The notes under the pieces: model-generated
The model's input: only the letters and a program-made list of their open reading frames with translations
Told to the model about the DNA's origin: nothing
Database searches by the model: none
Source: Polytrichum commune
Taxonomy: Eukaryota > Streptophyta > Polytrichopsida > Polytrichales > Polytrichaceae
DNA length: 64,000 nt
Reading direction: 5' to 3'
NCBI GenBank assembly: GCA_950295325.1
Contig: OX485804.1
Location: 11,160,001-11,224,000 of the forward strand
Shown: one piece after another, positions 34,868 to 47,100 of the stretch
How the letters are laid out: each line of letters begins with the position of its first letter
Position numbering within the stretch: the first letter of the stretch is position 1
Program-made: the position numbers and the translations under genes

Positions 34868-37800
34868 TCAAAAATCATGAAACAGCAATATTGCATCATC
34901 TACTTTTGACAAGGAATTCTCCAATATTGTAGTAAATTGATGGTTATCCTTCACTTGCTCCTCTGGAGTGCCAGGCACTTGAGCATGAGCACCTTCATTG
35001 GCTATTTCTTGAACTTGCTGTGTAAATCCCAACACCTACACAAATAATAAATCAGAGTAAGATAGGCTATTGTCATGATTCTGATGTATAAGTATGGACC
35101 AATGTTGGTCTGGGTATCATCTTTTTTGATACCATTTGGGTATCTATAATGAGGTTTTCACATTTTTTGGATACCAGTAGAGTATGGGTATTCGACAATA
35201 TTTTTGTTTTTGATACCATTTGGGTCCATATACCATGCAAGAACCGTCATACCCAGGCAAAATCGCCCTAGTACCATATGGTTCAGAATGGTCCAAATAA
35301 TCCCTCAGGTATACAAAGATTCTCCCACCTTGACATACCCACCAAATATCAATATTTGACTGGTATTACAATTTTGATACCTGCGGGAAATTTCTTTGAT
35401 ACCATTATCAATGTTCATTATTGATACCATGCATTCACCTGTATACCAGTCCAAAACTGGTAAAGATCTCTTTCCGTGTGCACTTGCTGATGTTTCATCC
35501 CTCCACACATCTAATGTCAATAGTAGAAGGTGCACAACAAGAGGAAAAAAGAAAATCAAACGATCAATGTTCGCTGACACTAACATGAATCACAGAATCC
35601 CTTCGCCTACAGGCTACTGCCTCATTTAAGACGTGGATTCTTTCAGTGTATAGTCACAGGTCAGAATCTAAACAATGCTTTCAGTTTGTGAAGTGTACCT
35701 CCTGCTCCTTCTTGTGCTCGTCAGCTAGTCTTGAGCATATACTTACTGCAGCGCAGTATAGATCATCCAACACCCTGTGTTGAACACCTTCATAATTGAC
35801 TCTCCAAAAGTATTTGGACTTTCTCGCTGTTTGCTCTGCCCGTTTTGCAATCTCCTGCACAATAAACAATTATAAACACTCAGACATTATCTCTATTATC
35901 TATCGTAGAAAGTTTTGGAACATTTGGCATTGCTCTGGGCGGAGTTGCAACTGAAAATCATAAGTCGAACATAGGTCTGAGATATTGCACAGAGCTATGT
36001 AGATGAACAACAATGTTCATATCTTAGTAGTTCCAATGTGAAGAGTACGTTCTCCTCCATTTGAGAAGATATGCATATTTCTAAAAGCAGACATCTTTTG
36101 AATATTAAAAGACTTTCATGCAAGGGGGAAAGAAACTAACAAATGATCACTTCTTTACACAGTCATCCTCTACTTCCATTCAAATCCTGGTGAACTTGGT
36201 TCAGAATATACCTAGTCGATTGTCATTTTTAGTTTACTCTATTCCTTATGTTTGAGAATAGGTAATAAGCCAGCAGAATTTGCAATTAGAGGAAATGATG
36301 AGATACCTGCACTTGCACATATTGGTCCTTGAGGAGCCGGCGAAGTAATTCTTCTACATTGGTTGGCACCATGGCCCTTTCTCCAATCTGGAAGTTGGCA
36401 TCCCACCATTATAAACCCCAAAGAAAGGTTTTTAGCTTACAAAATCATTCTCAACATGTTGTACTCAGCATTTGAGAAATTGAAGTTTGCACAATATTCA
36501 CCTGCTTCTGCTCTAATTGTCCCTTCATAGCCAGTAATTGAAAAATACGACAGCAGTCCCTCCCAAAATGTTGTAGGATTATTCCTTCCACCTGAATGAA
36601 GTGTGCAACTATGACATTGTTCAGTCACCTGATAGTAAATGCATACAGAAAAATAAAATAAAAATCAGGACTGCATCCTCCCACACTGTGCAATTGATAA
36701 TATTCATGCATTAGTTGGTGGAAAGTGCCAGCAATTAAAACATGCCAGCTTGAGTCAATTGGGACACATACCTCAATTCGTTGGCATAATTCTATTATTT
36801 TCCTCATGTCTGAGATGCAATGTTAAAGTAGGCACACAAAGTAGAACACAAGAGCAGGAAAAGCAGCTACATATATTGTGATGACCATATATTTAAGAGG
36901 CGTTTGGTAAGTATCTTAAGAGCTCTTTCCACAGAAATTGGCATTGCATACTTCCTAGTTAGCCAATATCTACAAAAAGCATTTACTCTTTGGCAAGTTG
37001 TCTGTTGGATGGATACTAATAAGATAGCTGTTGTCTCTTTCCATGGGTCCGCTGCTTTCACAAGATCTAGAAAAATAACCACTTGAATCAGCTTCAAGCT
37101 GTTGTACAATCTCTTGGATTCGCTCCAAAGTCATATGTTGACCCCTGGGTGACGATTGCACAGTCTCTATAATTGATTCCATGGATAGGGTAGCTGCATC
37201 ACAAAAGAAAATTGTTATATAGTAAGGATACCGCACATCATGTAATAGTTAATATAAGTAACGGGTCTTTACAAAAGGGTTCAAAATACCTCACTTCTGA
37301 CATTCGTTTTGTACCTGAATATTGCTCCTGTGCAGATGACTCGTGCATCCGTGTGGCATCAAGCAATGCAGCCAAAACTATTCCAGCCCCTATGTTAACA
37401 CGGGATTGCACTAGCCTAACACATGCCTGCCACCACCCAAAGGAAAGGAACATGTGACAAATTTAGCTCAAAACCATGTAGAGACCAGGAAGATGACTAG
37501 ACAAACAGGTATAGTAATTTGAGCAACTGCTTGATAATTCTAGGTAGGACATTGCACTAGGCAAGTGACATCAACAATGGTCCATTGAGACCCTGGCATC
37601 TTGAATGCAACCCACACAAATAACGTTGCTGCAGACAATAAACAAGAGAACATAATTATCTAACCTTACAAGGAGTCTCATACTTTTTGCACAATTTTAG
37701 CCGAGAATTAGCAATAGTCATCAACCAATAAGCTGGATAGAAGATATTTCACAAGACATTCCAATAACCCCTGAAGCTTCTTATTTGATGGAGACAATTA

Positions 37801-40800
37801 GAAAGTGAGATGTACTTGTGCTCCACTCCTTGCATCTTTAAAACGAAAGTAAAAAAACTATCATAGAGCTTACTGTTGTAGTCTATACCTGATGTCTTAA
37901 CCTCCGTACGAATTCCTCAAAATTGACCCGCCATAAGATATCCTTCTCAGTAATAGTAGTAGAAGTCTCAGCATCCATATGGAGGACGTTTGTGGTCATC
38001 TGCATTTTATATGTACATTGGTGGCCCATGATTAACATGTTCTGAAGCTTTTGAAGAAGAAGAGCACGGACTTCTAACAAATAGGTATTGTTTTCACAAC
38101 TACTTTTCCTGGATATTGAGCAAGTGAAAACCAGCATTAACAGGATTGTCAGAGTTGCCTGTTTTACACCATTTTAAGGAGGGTTTCCAAACATAAGGGC
38201 TGTACTGAACAACTTGAAGACTGATGATACTGTGATGAATGAACACACCATCTGACTTACATGAAAGGTCTCATCAACTTCCTTGTCCATTGCCAAGCCA
38301 GCTAAGTCATCTGTTGATGTTGGCATTTGGAACCTCTCTATACTCAATGCAGCTGCTGCAGTCACATTTCTTTGCTCTTCAGAAATTGTTTCATGTATTG
38401 CCAAATGTGGCTCACCTAAACATGCTAATAACATGTTTGCGCACTGCTGGTGGAGCCAGAATGGCGTAAGGTGTGCATGCATGAAAAGCTAAATTTGCAA
38501 GGACCAAATGAAACTGCATACACAAGTACTGCACAAGAAAATAACATATCCTAATGTCTGGTTCATTATGAATATGAAATTTGCTTGCCAAACTTTTGTT
38601 GATGGATAATGTAATCAACTATGACAATCAGCTTGTGGTTGGCTTTAAATGCCGATATCACCTTGTTGTACCTTCTGAGAAGATTCTGGTGCACTCGTCC
38701 AAGGCAAAACTGGCTCAGAGGATGGGCACCGCTCAATGTAGTGTGCCTGAAGCAGCACTTCGAATGTTTCTTTCAACTCCTTCGTGATCACTTGCACAGC
38801 TGGTTAGTGCAGAACAAAACAGGAATTAATATTTAATACTTATGCACCCTCCTTCAATGTCTGTTTGCTGCAATACCCGGACGTCTTCATGGTCCTCATG
38901 AGGAGGCATGTCTGTCTCAAACTAAGAGAATTAGATGGCAATCCTCATGTTACAAGAACTTAGAATAATCTTTCTTCCATAGAAGCACTAGACGCAAATA
39001 GGACCAATCCAAGAAATTTAAGACTCAAATTACAGATTCAGAAGTGTCAAATCTCTATCATGATCTAGAGACTATGATCGACGCATGAATATCTATCACA
39101 TAACTAAATGTAAATGCACCTCAGTGCGGGGTCAGGCCATTGCGATATTCTAGACTACAGGTGGATATCCAGTGACACGTAGGTGCTTAGAAGATAACCA
39201 ATTAAGTGCTTGTATTGCCGATGTATGCTCTCTTTGAGTCCACAGTAATTAAGTGTTTTGCTGTACCTCTATCATGCATCACAATTGCAAGTCTCAATGA
39301 GCCTGCTCTAATATCATCACCAAGTATACCGTAATAAATTAGCTGCAATTCTACCTTTGCCAGCAACTGCAGCCCCTCTTTGTATTATCTGCTCCAGAGT
39401 TAGGCGGCCATGTTCAAGAAGCTCCTCAATCAAAATCTCTGCCTGATAAGCCAACTACCACTGAAGTCAGAACACCAACTTCTATACTTACATTTTGGAA
39501 CTTTGGAACAGCGAGGGTGCATGGACGTTGATTCAAGGTTCCAAAACGGCCGGCCGTCAATGGTGGCGGCATGTTTAGCAGACGGTGCAAGGATGACCCA
39601 GGACATTCATTCATATGCATGGAGCAATGGACCGAGATGGGCCGAGGTGGCACGGGCGTTGCCGGCGGCATGTTGAGAGCATGATGAGAGCAGGGTGGAG
39701 GGATGGCCTGGGACATCAATTCATATACATGGGTGCACCAAGCCAGGACGGCAACTAGTGTTCTAGAAGTGGAGCAATTCTCTCATCTATGACGCAACTA
39801 GAACTTACAATAACAACTGGAGTAGAAGAGATTTAGTTGGAAGTAGTTGATTATGCGTTCAAGGTGTGACGATAGAAGTTCTTGAAAGATTACCAACATG
39901 AGGTAAATGACCATGGTCCTCCTTTGGCCTCGAAGCCAACCACTACAACATCTTTGGGGCTTCACAAGAACGGGAACTTTTTCAGTAATATAATAGTGTA
40001 GGTATTCCTTGATCAAAAGGGTTATGATGAGTCACATTTTGAAATATATGATTAAGTCCAACCACAGAAGCAGTCCAGGGATATGTAATGAAAGTCTTGA
40101 TGAAGTTGCGAAGTTGCATCCAAAATCCTATGAAATTGAACATGCTCATCACTATTGAATTGGTTCATGCATGTCTTACCTCCTCACCGAGATCGTCGCG
40201 CACCATTGCCACAAACTTTGGAAATCGCATGCGATGAAGGATGTTGTCACAAATAGCAATGTAGGAAGTGGGCACCTGCGGAGGCAATGTCGCGATGGCG
40301 CCTGCAAGCAATCAATCCAAATTAGAAAAGCAGCGAGAATTGAGTAGTTGCACACATGCTCTCATCTCGGAGTAACTCCGAATTGACACTAATGTCTCAA
40401 TACGGAAGAATTTAAAACAGGAGAAGATTGACTCGGAATTTTGCCAGCATTACCATCTTCCTGCTGCTGCGCTTTGAACCCTTGGACGCAATTATGCTGG
40501 AGAAGCACAACAATCGAGTTCTCGACTTCAAGTGGATTCACCTCAGCGAGGCGGCCGATATCTCCTATGCTTAATGGGCCACCATTGACCAAGCATCTGC
40601 AAACTTTCTGGACACAACCAACCCCTTAACACAAGTTCAATTCCACATATGTCACTGTATCACTTGCAAGTGCAAGACACATTGAAATCTCTTGATTGCG
40701 CATACCAAATTCGAAGTCCAAATAGTTAAGTGAATGCTTGAAATTGGCAGCGACTGGGCTGAAAGCAAGATTTTCTTTACTTTTAAGTAAGTTAGTCTAA

Positions 40801-41007
40801 GCAAGCCACCTGCAACAACTTCTCTGCCAATGTCTCACAACAGAATACCAATTGAAGACAAACACATACACACATACGTGACACATTCCAATAGAGAATT
40901 TATGAAATATCGAAAACAGAAAAAAATTGGAAACCCACATGAACAATGTCCCCGAAGTGAGTGAGGATCAGATCGCATGCGAGCTTCCGCCCATGCGTAG
41001 TTGCCAT
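34868..41007 (-). CDS. RPC3: DNA-directed RNA polymerase III subunit RPC3 (RPC82 homologue)
   Basis: Fourteen minus-strand exons: 40939-41007, 40454-40607, 40180-40301, 39355-39442, 38672-38799, 38261-38446, 37889-37999, 37315-37426, 37017-37193, 36772-36809, 36502-36591, 36307-36387, 35699-35854, 34868-35035. They give 559 residues, near the family's usual size. RPC3 belongs to the RPC3/RPC6/RPC7 subcomplex that directs Pol III to its promoters (5S, tRNA, U6). It is built of winged-helix domains. The N-terminal winged helix is clear (LILTHFGDIVH, then LVNGGPLSIGDIGRLAEVNP). The second has EELLEHGRLTLEQII. The middle holds DILWRVNFEEFVRRLR and SRVNIGAGIVLAALLDATR. The C-terminal part has MRKIIELCQRIEVEGIILQH and YFWRVNYEGV, and it ends with DDAILLFHDF. 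The start of exon 6 (acceptor at 38447-38449) is the only weak junction. Several introns carry local repeats. Confidence 0.93.
35036..35698. repeat. Low-complexity 'GATACC' repeats in RPC3 intron 13
   Basis: The last RPC3 intron contains many diverged copies of 'gataccatttgggta' and related words ('gggtatc', 'ggtatac', 'gataccattat') on both strands between about 35095 and 35450. They look like an inserted, internally repetitive element. No reading frame is convincing. Confidence 0.5.
39560..39730. repeat. Local tandem duplication in RPC3 intron 3
   Basis: Blocks 'ggcggcatgtt', 'ggatgacccaggacattca', 'ttcatatgcatgg' (from 39565) recur as 'ggcggcatgtt', 'ggatggcctgggacatcaa', 'ttcatatacatgg' (from 39664), a period of about 100-115 bp. 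The insert is more GC-rich than the surrounding intron. Confidence 0.55.
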
Positions 41008-41272
41008 CGCCGCTTTTCCAGATTCCCACTGTTCCCACTCTTCTCAATGTATGACTGAAGAGAAAACGCCGCCAAATCAGATATATGGAACACATGTACC
41101 ACTGCATGTACCCATCCCGTACATATTAGGTGAGGTTTCTCTTTTATCATGTACGTGACCAGCACATTTCAGAGGATTGAACCCTTCCTCCTGCCCCCGT
41201 TGGGAAAGCCATCGCCATAGCAGGAGACTTATTAGGCCGCAGAGCGAATCGACAAGAGGAACGCCTGTCATC
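41008..41272. promoter_or_regulatory. Shared divergent promoter region of RPC3 and NDUFA5
   Basis: Only 265 bp separate the two start codons, so transcription of both genes must start within it or very near it. I see no obvious TATA box in either direction. A bidirectional promoter is inferred from spacing alone. Confidence 0.55.
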
Positions 41273-42355
41273 ATGTTTCTGAGGCGATTCGCAGGGCCGT
41301 TGCTGGCGAGTGTTAAGGAATCCACAGGGCTCGTGGGGTTGGACGTGGTGCCTAATGCACGGGAGGTTCTCATCTCGCTCTACCAGCAAACCCTGAAAGC
41401 TGTGGCTCCCATCCCCGAGTCTGCGCAGTACAGGAAATCGGTGGAGGCTCTCACTCACCATCGCCTCCAGGTAAATGGCGTCACCGCACTCTCATATTCG
41501 ATTCGAGCTGAGTAGGATTTTCTGCGTTTAAGAGCACAGCGGTGCAACGCCCTCTGCACACGGATTGGATTGGGGGTTGGAGTGCATTTTGGCTGTTCAA
41601 TGTGTAGTAGGAACATTGTTTGGGAGTGATTTAGGGTTTGGTGCAATGTCAAGTCGGGATTCACATGAGCCGAGTGCGGGTGATAGTAGATTACGGGTCT
41701 CCTGCATCATAACTCAATTCTAGCTGTGTAGGGTATGGTCCGTTCAAAAGCTCTGCACACGGATTGGTTTGGGGTACATTTTGTATGAGTACATTTTGGC
41801 TGTTCAATCCTTAATCGGATCAATGTTGGTGCAATGTCGAGTCAGGATTCACGTGTGCCAATTGCGAGTTACAGTAGATTACGGGTTTTGTGCCGCATAT
41901 TTCAATTCGAGCTGTGTAGGGTTTGCTCCATTCAAAAGCGCGGCGGTGCACAGCTCTGCACACGGATTGGATTGGTGGTTGAAGTACATTTTGGCTGTTC
42001 AATTATAGTTGGATCAATGTCAGAGTTATTGAGAGTTTGGTGTATTCAAGGTTCAGGTTTGGTGTGATGTCAAGTCAGGATTCACATGTGCCCATTGCGG
42101 GGATATGTAGTAGATTCTTAACCACATGCTTGATTTGTGTAGGTGTGCCAAGAAGAAGAGGATTGGGAAAACATCGAGAAGAGGATTCAGGGTGGGCAGG
42201 TTGAGGAATTGATTGTCCAAGCTAAGGACGAGCTGCAGCTTATACCCAAGATGGCCGAGTGGAAACCCTGGGAAGTTCCTGAGGGCTACAAGGTGGAGGT
42301 CACCGAAGATGATGACTCCGTCCCTTCCCATATCCCCATTCATAGGCAGAGGTAG
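41273..42355 (+). CDS. NDUFA5: NADH dehydrogenase (complex I) 1 alpha subcomplex subunit 5
   Basis: Two exons, 41273-41470 and 42143-42355, phase 0, give 136 residues. This is an accessory subunit of mitochondrial complex I located in the matrix arm. The N-terminus MFLRRFAGPLLASVKES is basic/hydrophobic like a mitochondrial targeting region. The family core follows: TGLVGLDVVPNAREVLISLY, then YRKSVEALTHHRLQVCQ, DWENIEKRI, QVEELIVQAKDEL and MAEWKPWEVPEGY. I remember the Arabidopsis protein as somewhat longer, so this C-terminus may be short. The start is the first ATG of the frame; upstream in-frame sequence lacks one. The gene is divergent from RPC3. Its intron is almost filled by a three-unit tandem repeat. 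Confidence 0.95.
41490..42120 (+). repeat. Three-unit ~200-bp tandem repeat in the NDUFA5 intron
   Basis: Blocks 'ctgcacacggattgg' (41553, 41753, 41955), 'acattttggctgttcaat', 'gtgcaatgtcaagtcgggatt' and variants, 'agtagattacggg', and 'gctgtgtagggt' recur in order with spacing near 200 bp. The array takes up most of the 672-bp intron. The first unit begins just after exon 1, with 'attcgattcgagctga' at about 41492. Confidence 0.85.
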
Positions 42356-43815
42356 ATGATCTCTGGTATAATCTGCTAGGTGGTCATCTGGCTGAAGAAA
42401 ACTATAATGTACCATTCTGCACACTTCACACAAGGTGATGAGCTGCGATTTTCATTTTACATGGAAAGCACGGTTTCTACACTTCATTCTGATATCACCC
42501 AAAGTAATTTGCATGGCTCTGTGAATGCAGTAAGGTACGTGGGTGGTATTATGTGGTTAATTTTTTTAATTTGGCACTTATATTTGATTGGTGTGTGTGG
42601 GTATGTGAGGATCAAAGAACAAAGAGCATAAAGAAACATGTTTAATATAGATTGGGCTATGTCTTCAAATTTTATTAACAACTTCACACTCAATAGTGAA
42701 CACAATTGGGAGGTCCTATATATTCAGTTAAGATATCAACAAACAGACACTTTTGATAACCAAAACTAAATCAGGGGAGGTCTGATTTATAATCCGATTT
42801 TTGCTGATGCTTTGTTGCAGAGCTGCTAATGCAAAATAAGATTAGCTTTGTATACCTAATTGGTAGAAGGTGGAGAATATGAAAAACAAACCGAATAACA
42901 CCCGTACCTTATAGAGAGACCTAGACGAGTGTCATATTCCAGACGAGAAGAAAGCCTTCACCAAATGCTCATGTGTACCAAATCAGAATAAGAGCTCATG
43001 TCTTGGGTACACATGAGCATCTGGTTGTGATGATGATTCCTTAAGTGCCAACCAACAGCAAGAGAAGCCATCGGACAGAATTAATCTCTAGGTTGTTTCT
43101 CTATATCTGAATGGCAGATGGTAGCAATTACTAAATGGTCATTCCAATCTGCAGATAGTGCGACCAGAATCTCCATAGGTTCATTTTTCATCACAGCAAC
43201 AAAGAGATTACGTTGGAAACGAGGGACTTGGGGTTGCCAAAAAACCATCATGGCTTAAGATGTGCATGATTTAAGTTAGCAGCACTCTGACTTGACATGC
43301 TTCAGCCAGAATGAGAGGGCTTTCAATTTTGGCAGATTCTCAATAGGGTCAGCCTTCATTGCAGCTCTTCTGAGAACAGTTAATCATAGGATGTAATTGA
43401 TGGCTCGTTGGAGATCATTCACGACACTTTATTCTTATCAAGTCCACCAAAAGTTGCTACTAGTATCACTTGTTAAACATAAGCATATGAGTGCCACTCA
43501 CAGACTCTGCACCCCAGTTTTCAAAAAAGTGTGTTTCACTTGCATATCCAACAGTTAGAGCAAGGGGCAACGAGGGGTCCTTATCTATCATACTTCCAAC
43601 ACTTTCAGCGCCAAACTGCAGTTCCACACCCATATTCTATTCACCTGACCTCCACCCTCCTGACTTGCCATGTGATCCCAGCCTCAACATGCCTTGTTTT
43701 CTCCATTGATACACTCAAGATAAGCTCAAAACACTCTCCAGGTTTCCATGGGTTCATGTGAGGGCATTTATTCCTGGAATTCCCACCATGTGAGGGGTGG
43801 AGCATAACTTGGGAT
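42356..43815. other. Downstream of NDUFA5, no supported gene
   Basis: The first few hundred bases are probably the NDUFA5 3' untranslated region. Frames at 43491-43761 are rich in Pro/Ser/His but have no recognisable motif, no splice context and no family. Confidence 0.4.
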
Positions 43816-43903
43816 TTGGGCGAACCAAGCCATACACTTGTTCCTTGTTGGATGCCTAAACCCTTGCCTCCAAGGAACTAGTGTACAGGTTGGTTCGCCC
43901 CAG
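43816..43903. repeat. Compact 88-bp hairpin
   Basis: The left arm 43816-43847 contains 'gggcgaacca' and 'acacttgttccttg'. The right arm 43871-43903 is its near-perfect inverse ('caaggaactagtgt' and 'tggttcgccc'). A 23-base loop separates them. No coding potential. It could be a tiny MITE or a small-RNA hairpin. Confidence 0.6.
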
Positions 43904-44029
43904 CCATTACTCGGGTGTTGGGGCAATACATAGAGGTGGAATGCAGTGGTCGAATCCTACCTCGGATCGTAAACATGGCAAGAAGGCCCTCTAGGTTGGG
44001 TGTTTTGGAAATGAAGGGTCCGGCCTGTA

Positions 44030-44159
44030 GGCTCCCACCCTTTGGGTCAAGGGTTTTCGTAATAGGGTAGGCCTAAGAGACAAGGCATTATCCGAAAATA
44101 AGGACCCCTGAGGGTGGGAGCCCGAGCAAACATGCTTATTTCCAATGATGCCTTGTCTC
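44030..44159. repeat. Interlocked pair of inverted repeats
   Basis: Segment A 'ggctcccaccct' (44030-44041) is the inverse of A' 'agggtgggagcc' (44111-44122). Segment B 'gagacaaggcat' (44077-44088) is the inverse of B' 'atgccttgtctc' (44148-44159). The order A-B-A'-B' is interlocked, not nested. Each pair extends with mismatches. Confidence 0.55.
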
Positions 44160-47100
44160 CACGGCCTCACCACACGTGAAGATCTAGCCGTAATTTCTAG
44201 ATGCTTCCACATATAATTGTAAATCATAATGTCCTCTCGGTGGGCCGTAGAGAGATTATGCAATGTGAAGTACCTTGTAGTAATAAATAGAATATAGGGT
44301 CAAGTCTTTACGTAATAGATAATGCATGGAGGGGGCTGCATTGTGAAGAATGAGGATACCATGCAAGGCGGAATCTGAGCATAGATGTTCCTCATAATGC
44401 ATTACCAAATGTAAAGGCCCAAGGACGGATTTTAGCAACTATGATTGGTTGAGAAACGTAATGCGCTTTGAAATACGTGGGGTGCACTATGCAAAGTAGG
44501 AGTACCTCACATTACAAAGGGAATTTTGGCCTAGGTCTTTACGTTTATGAAAAACTCTCCCTTTTATCCTTATCGTGAAGTAACCAAAGAGTGGGGGACC
44601 AAAATCCCATATGTGCAACTTGTCACACCTGTGTTGTGACCAGGAAACCTAGGGATGAAACTCCTTTTGCTTCTAACTTGTTCCAAGGCTAATATAAAAT
44701 TTTGAGAAAAAAATTGAGTTCATTTCTTGAGTTTGATTCTATTTGGGGAGTCCATAAGTGGTGAAAGGAGCAAAGAATGCCTAGATAAGACATGTGCGTT
44801 CTTTTATTTATGTAAAGATGAAACATCATGACCAAAGAAATTGAGAATATTATTAGGGGATTGTTATATCAAGCTCACAGTGCTTTAAATGACCTCAATC
44901 AATATGTAAGGTGTTGACTAGGCTCTAACTTGTCATCTGAGTTGGCCAAGTTCATCATTTTAACACATAGTTGATACCTTGCTCCTCTTCATGTGTGCGA
45001 TGAAAAATCAAAAATTGACAGGCCATGTGACCGTGCGATGCCTCTTTGTGGTTGTTTTACCAAACTACATGGTTGATTTAACAATCCCCTATAATTATTT
45101 ATGTAAAGATCAAACATGTCAGCACCTAAAACTCAACAAAGCCTTCCAAGACTTTCCGGTTTCAGTCAAAATGGGGGAATCCACCGTACACCTCATCCAC
45201 CCAAATTTCCATCCATCAATCGTGAAGGGCAACTTACGTGTAAAATCCCCCCATTGGACATACCTACATGCAAGGTACGTCCAATTGGGCGATCTTACAT
45301 ATATATAAGATCCTCCAACGCATGTACCTTGTATGGAAAGCTTCTAGCATCAAACCTAATCTCCTTGAATTTGGCATTTACATTTTGATAAATCATAGGC
45401 TTAAATCATTTGAAATAGCATTGAAATCCACAATGAAATGAAGCCTTGTTGCAGCATTGAATTGAAGCACAATTGTAACATCTCATTGTAATGTGTTGTA
45501 CTAAATGAAAGATTACTTTTGAATGAATGCTATGTAATCAAATGACAACTACTTCGTATGGGTACCAATCCAGTAATTGAGATCATGCTAGAACTACTGT
45601 ATGTATCATTGGAGTTTGTTGCACACATGCAATCTAAGGTTGTGAATCATGGTTGTTGAATGCCTTGCAGCCAGGTTGTTGCAATGGTAGGATTTGGAAT
45701 TGCAAGAGTGGTATCACAATCTGTTAGATTAGCAAATGATGAATGACCTCTAATATACGTAACAGTTGGGGAGTGATGATCAAAGTTTCCATATGCCATA
45801 TGATCCAACATAATCTTCCTCCCTTCGTCACTGTGCCAATATCGACACTCTTGGTCATTCATGTGATTGTCAGACACTCACATCACACATTCTTGCCTCT
45901 TCGATAAGGCACCAGTATATTGTTGAAGGTGCAGTCAGAACATTAGTGGTGGCGGAAAATTGGAGTACTTGAGTGCTAGTGTTGCCATTGTGCGCGCAAT
46001 TACACATGAACATTGTTGGAGCATCATGGTGATACATTTTCCTTGTTGAAAATCACATTGTCACAACGTCCTGAATTGCCAAAGTCGCATAAACGTCATT
46101 TGTCTGCAACACCAACGAAGCATGTTAGCAAAGTGTGAAAACATGATGAAACTAAAGCAAGGTATGCATGTGCACAAAATCCATAGAAATCTACTTGCTC
46201 CAGTACCCATATTTCACATGTTTGTTAGTGTTCGATGTCATGTAGTTCAGCGTCGACACCAAAATGACATTGAACACACCAAGCATAACTTTGAAAACCC
46301 TATGCCTTGTAATGTGCACCCCCATTTTGACAAGCACCAGTGCCTCGTTTACTTGAAAATTTGCAGTTGCTCGAGCATACTTGTCGGTTGATATGTTTGC
46401 CTACCAACTCTAGAATGTCAATGGCAAGATTTGTTGTAATTTTTTGCAAAGTATGTTGAGGCCGCGCGGAATCATCCCTGTCTTTGGACTCAAGAACAAG
46501 GGACGTGGTTTACCATTAGCGAATATTGGGCAAAAAGACATGATCAACTTATAGGTGTGCAAAACATCAATTCTAAAACAATTGACATGAGCCCTATGTT
46601 TCGTCACTGAGGAATTGCGGACTTTCACGTTGTACTTCATTTTTCCCCTTGACCAAAATAGTAAATCACAAAAATATGCAAAGTAAGATAATAATTTTCT
46701 TCAAAATTGATGCAAATTTTGAAAGCAAGTACCTAACAAAACTCTCCAAAGTTGTCCTTGTGTGAACTGAATTTGGTCTCCTGCACCTTCTTAATTCTTT
46801 GGCACCTCGAACTAGAAAAAGTCGAAGACAAAAGTAGCCAAATTTAAGATTCACACATGTTGGAGTGTTTGGCCGACACTTTGGTTGTGCCGGAACCATT
46901 GTCTCTTTGGCAAAGTCATGGACTCTTCTTCACGTCTCCACCAATACTAGTTGTTGAGGGCACTTCAATGAAATTTCACTGCAACAGATGTCTACACAAG
47001 TTTTTGGCTGTCTGTAGGACAGAGACTATGCATCAACTTCTTCGTTTCAAGAGCAAATTTCCTAACTACTTTGTGTTCACACTTGGACATTACTTGTTCT

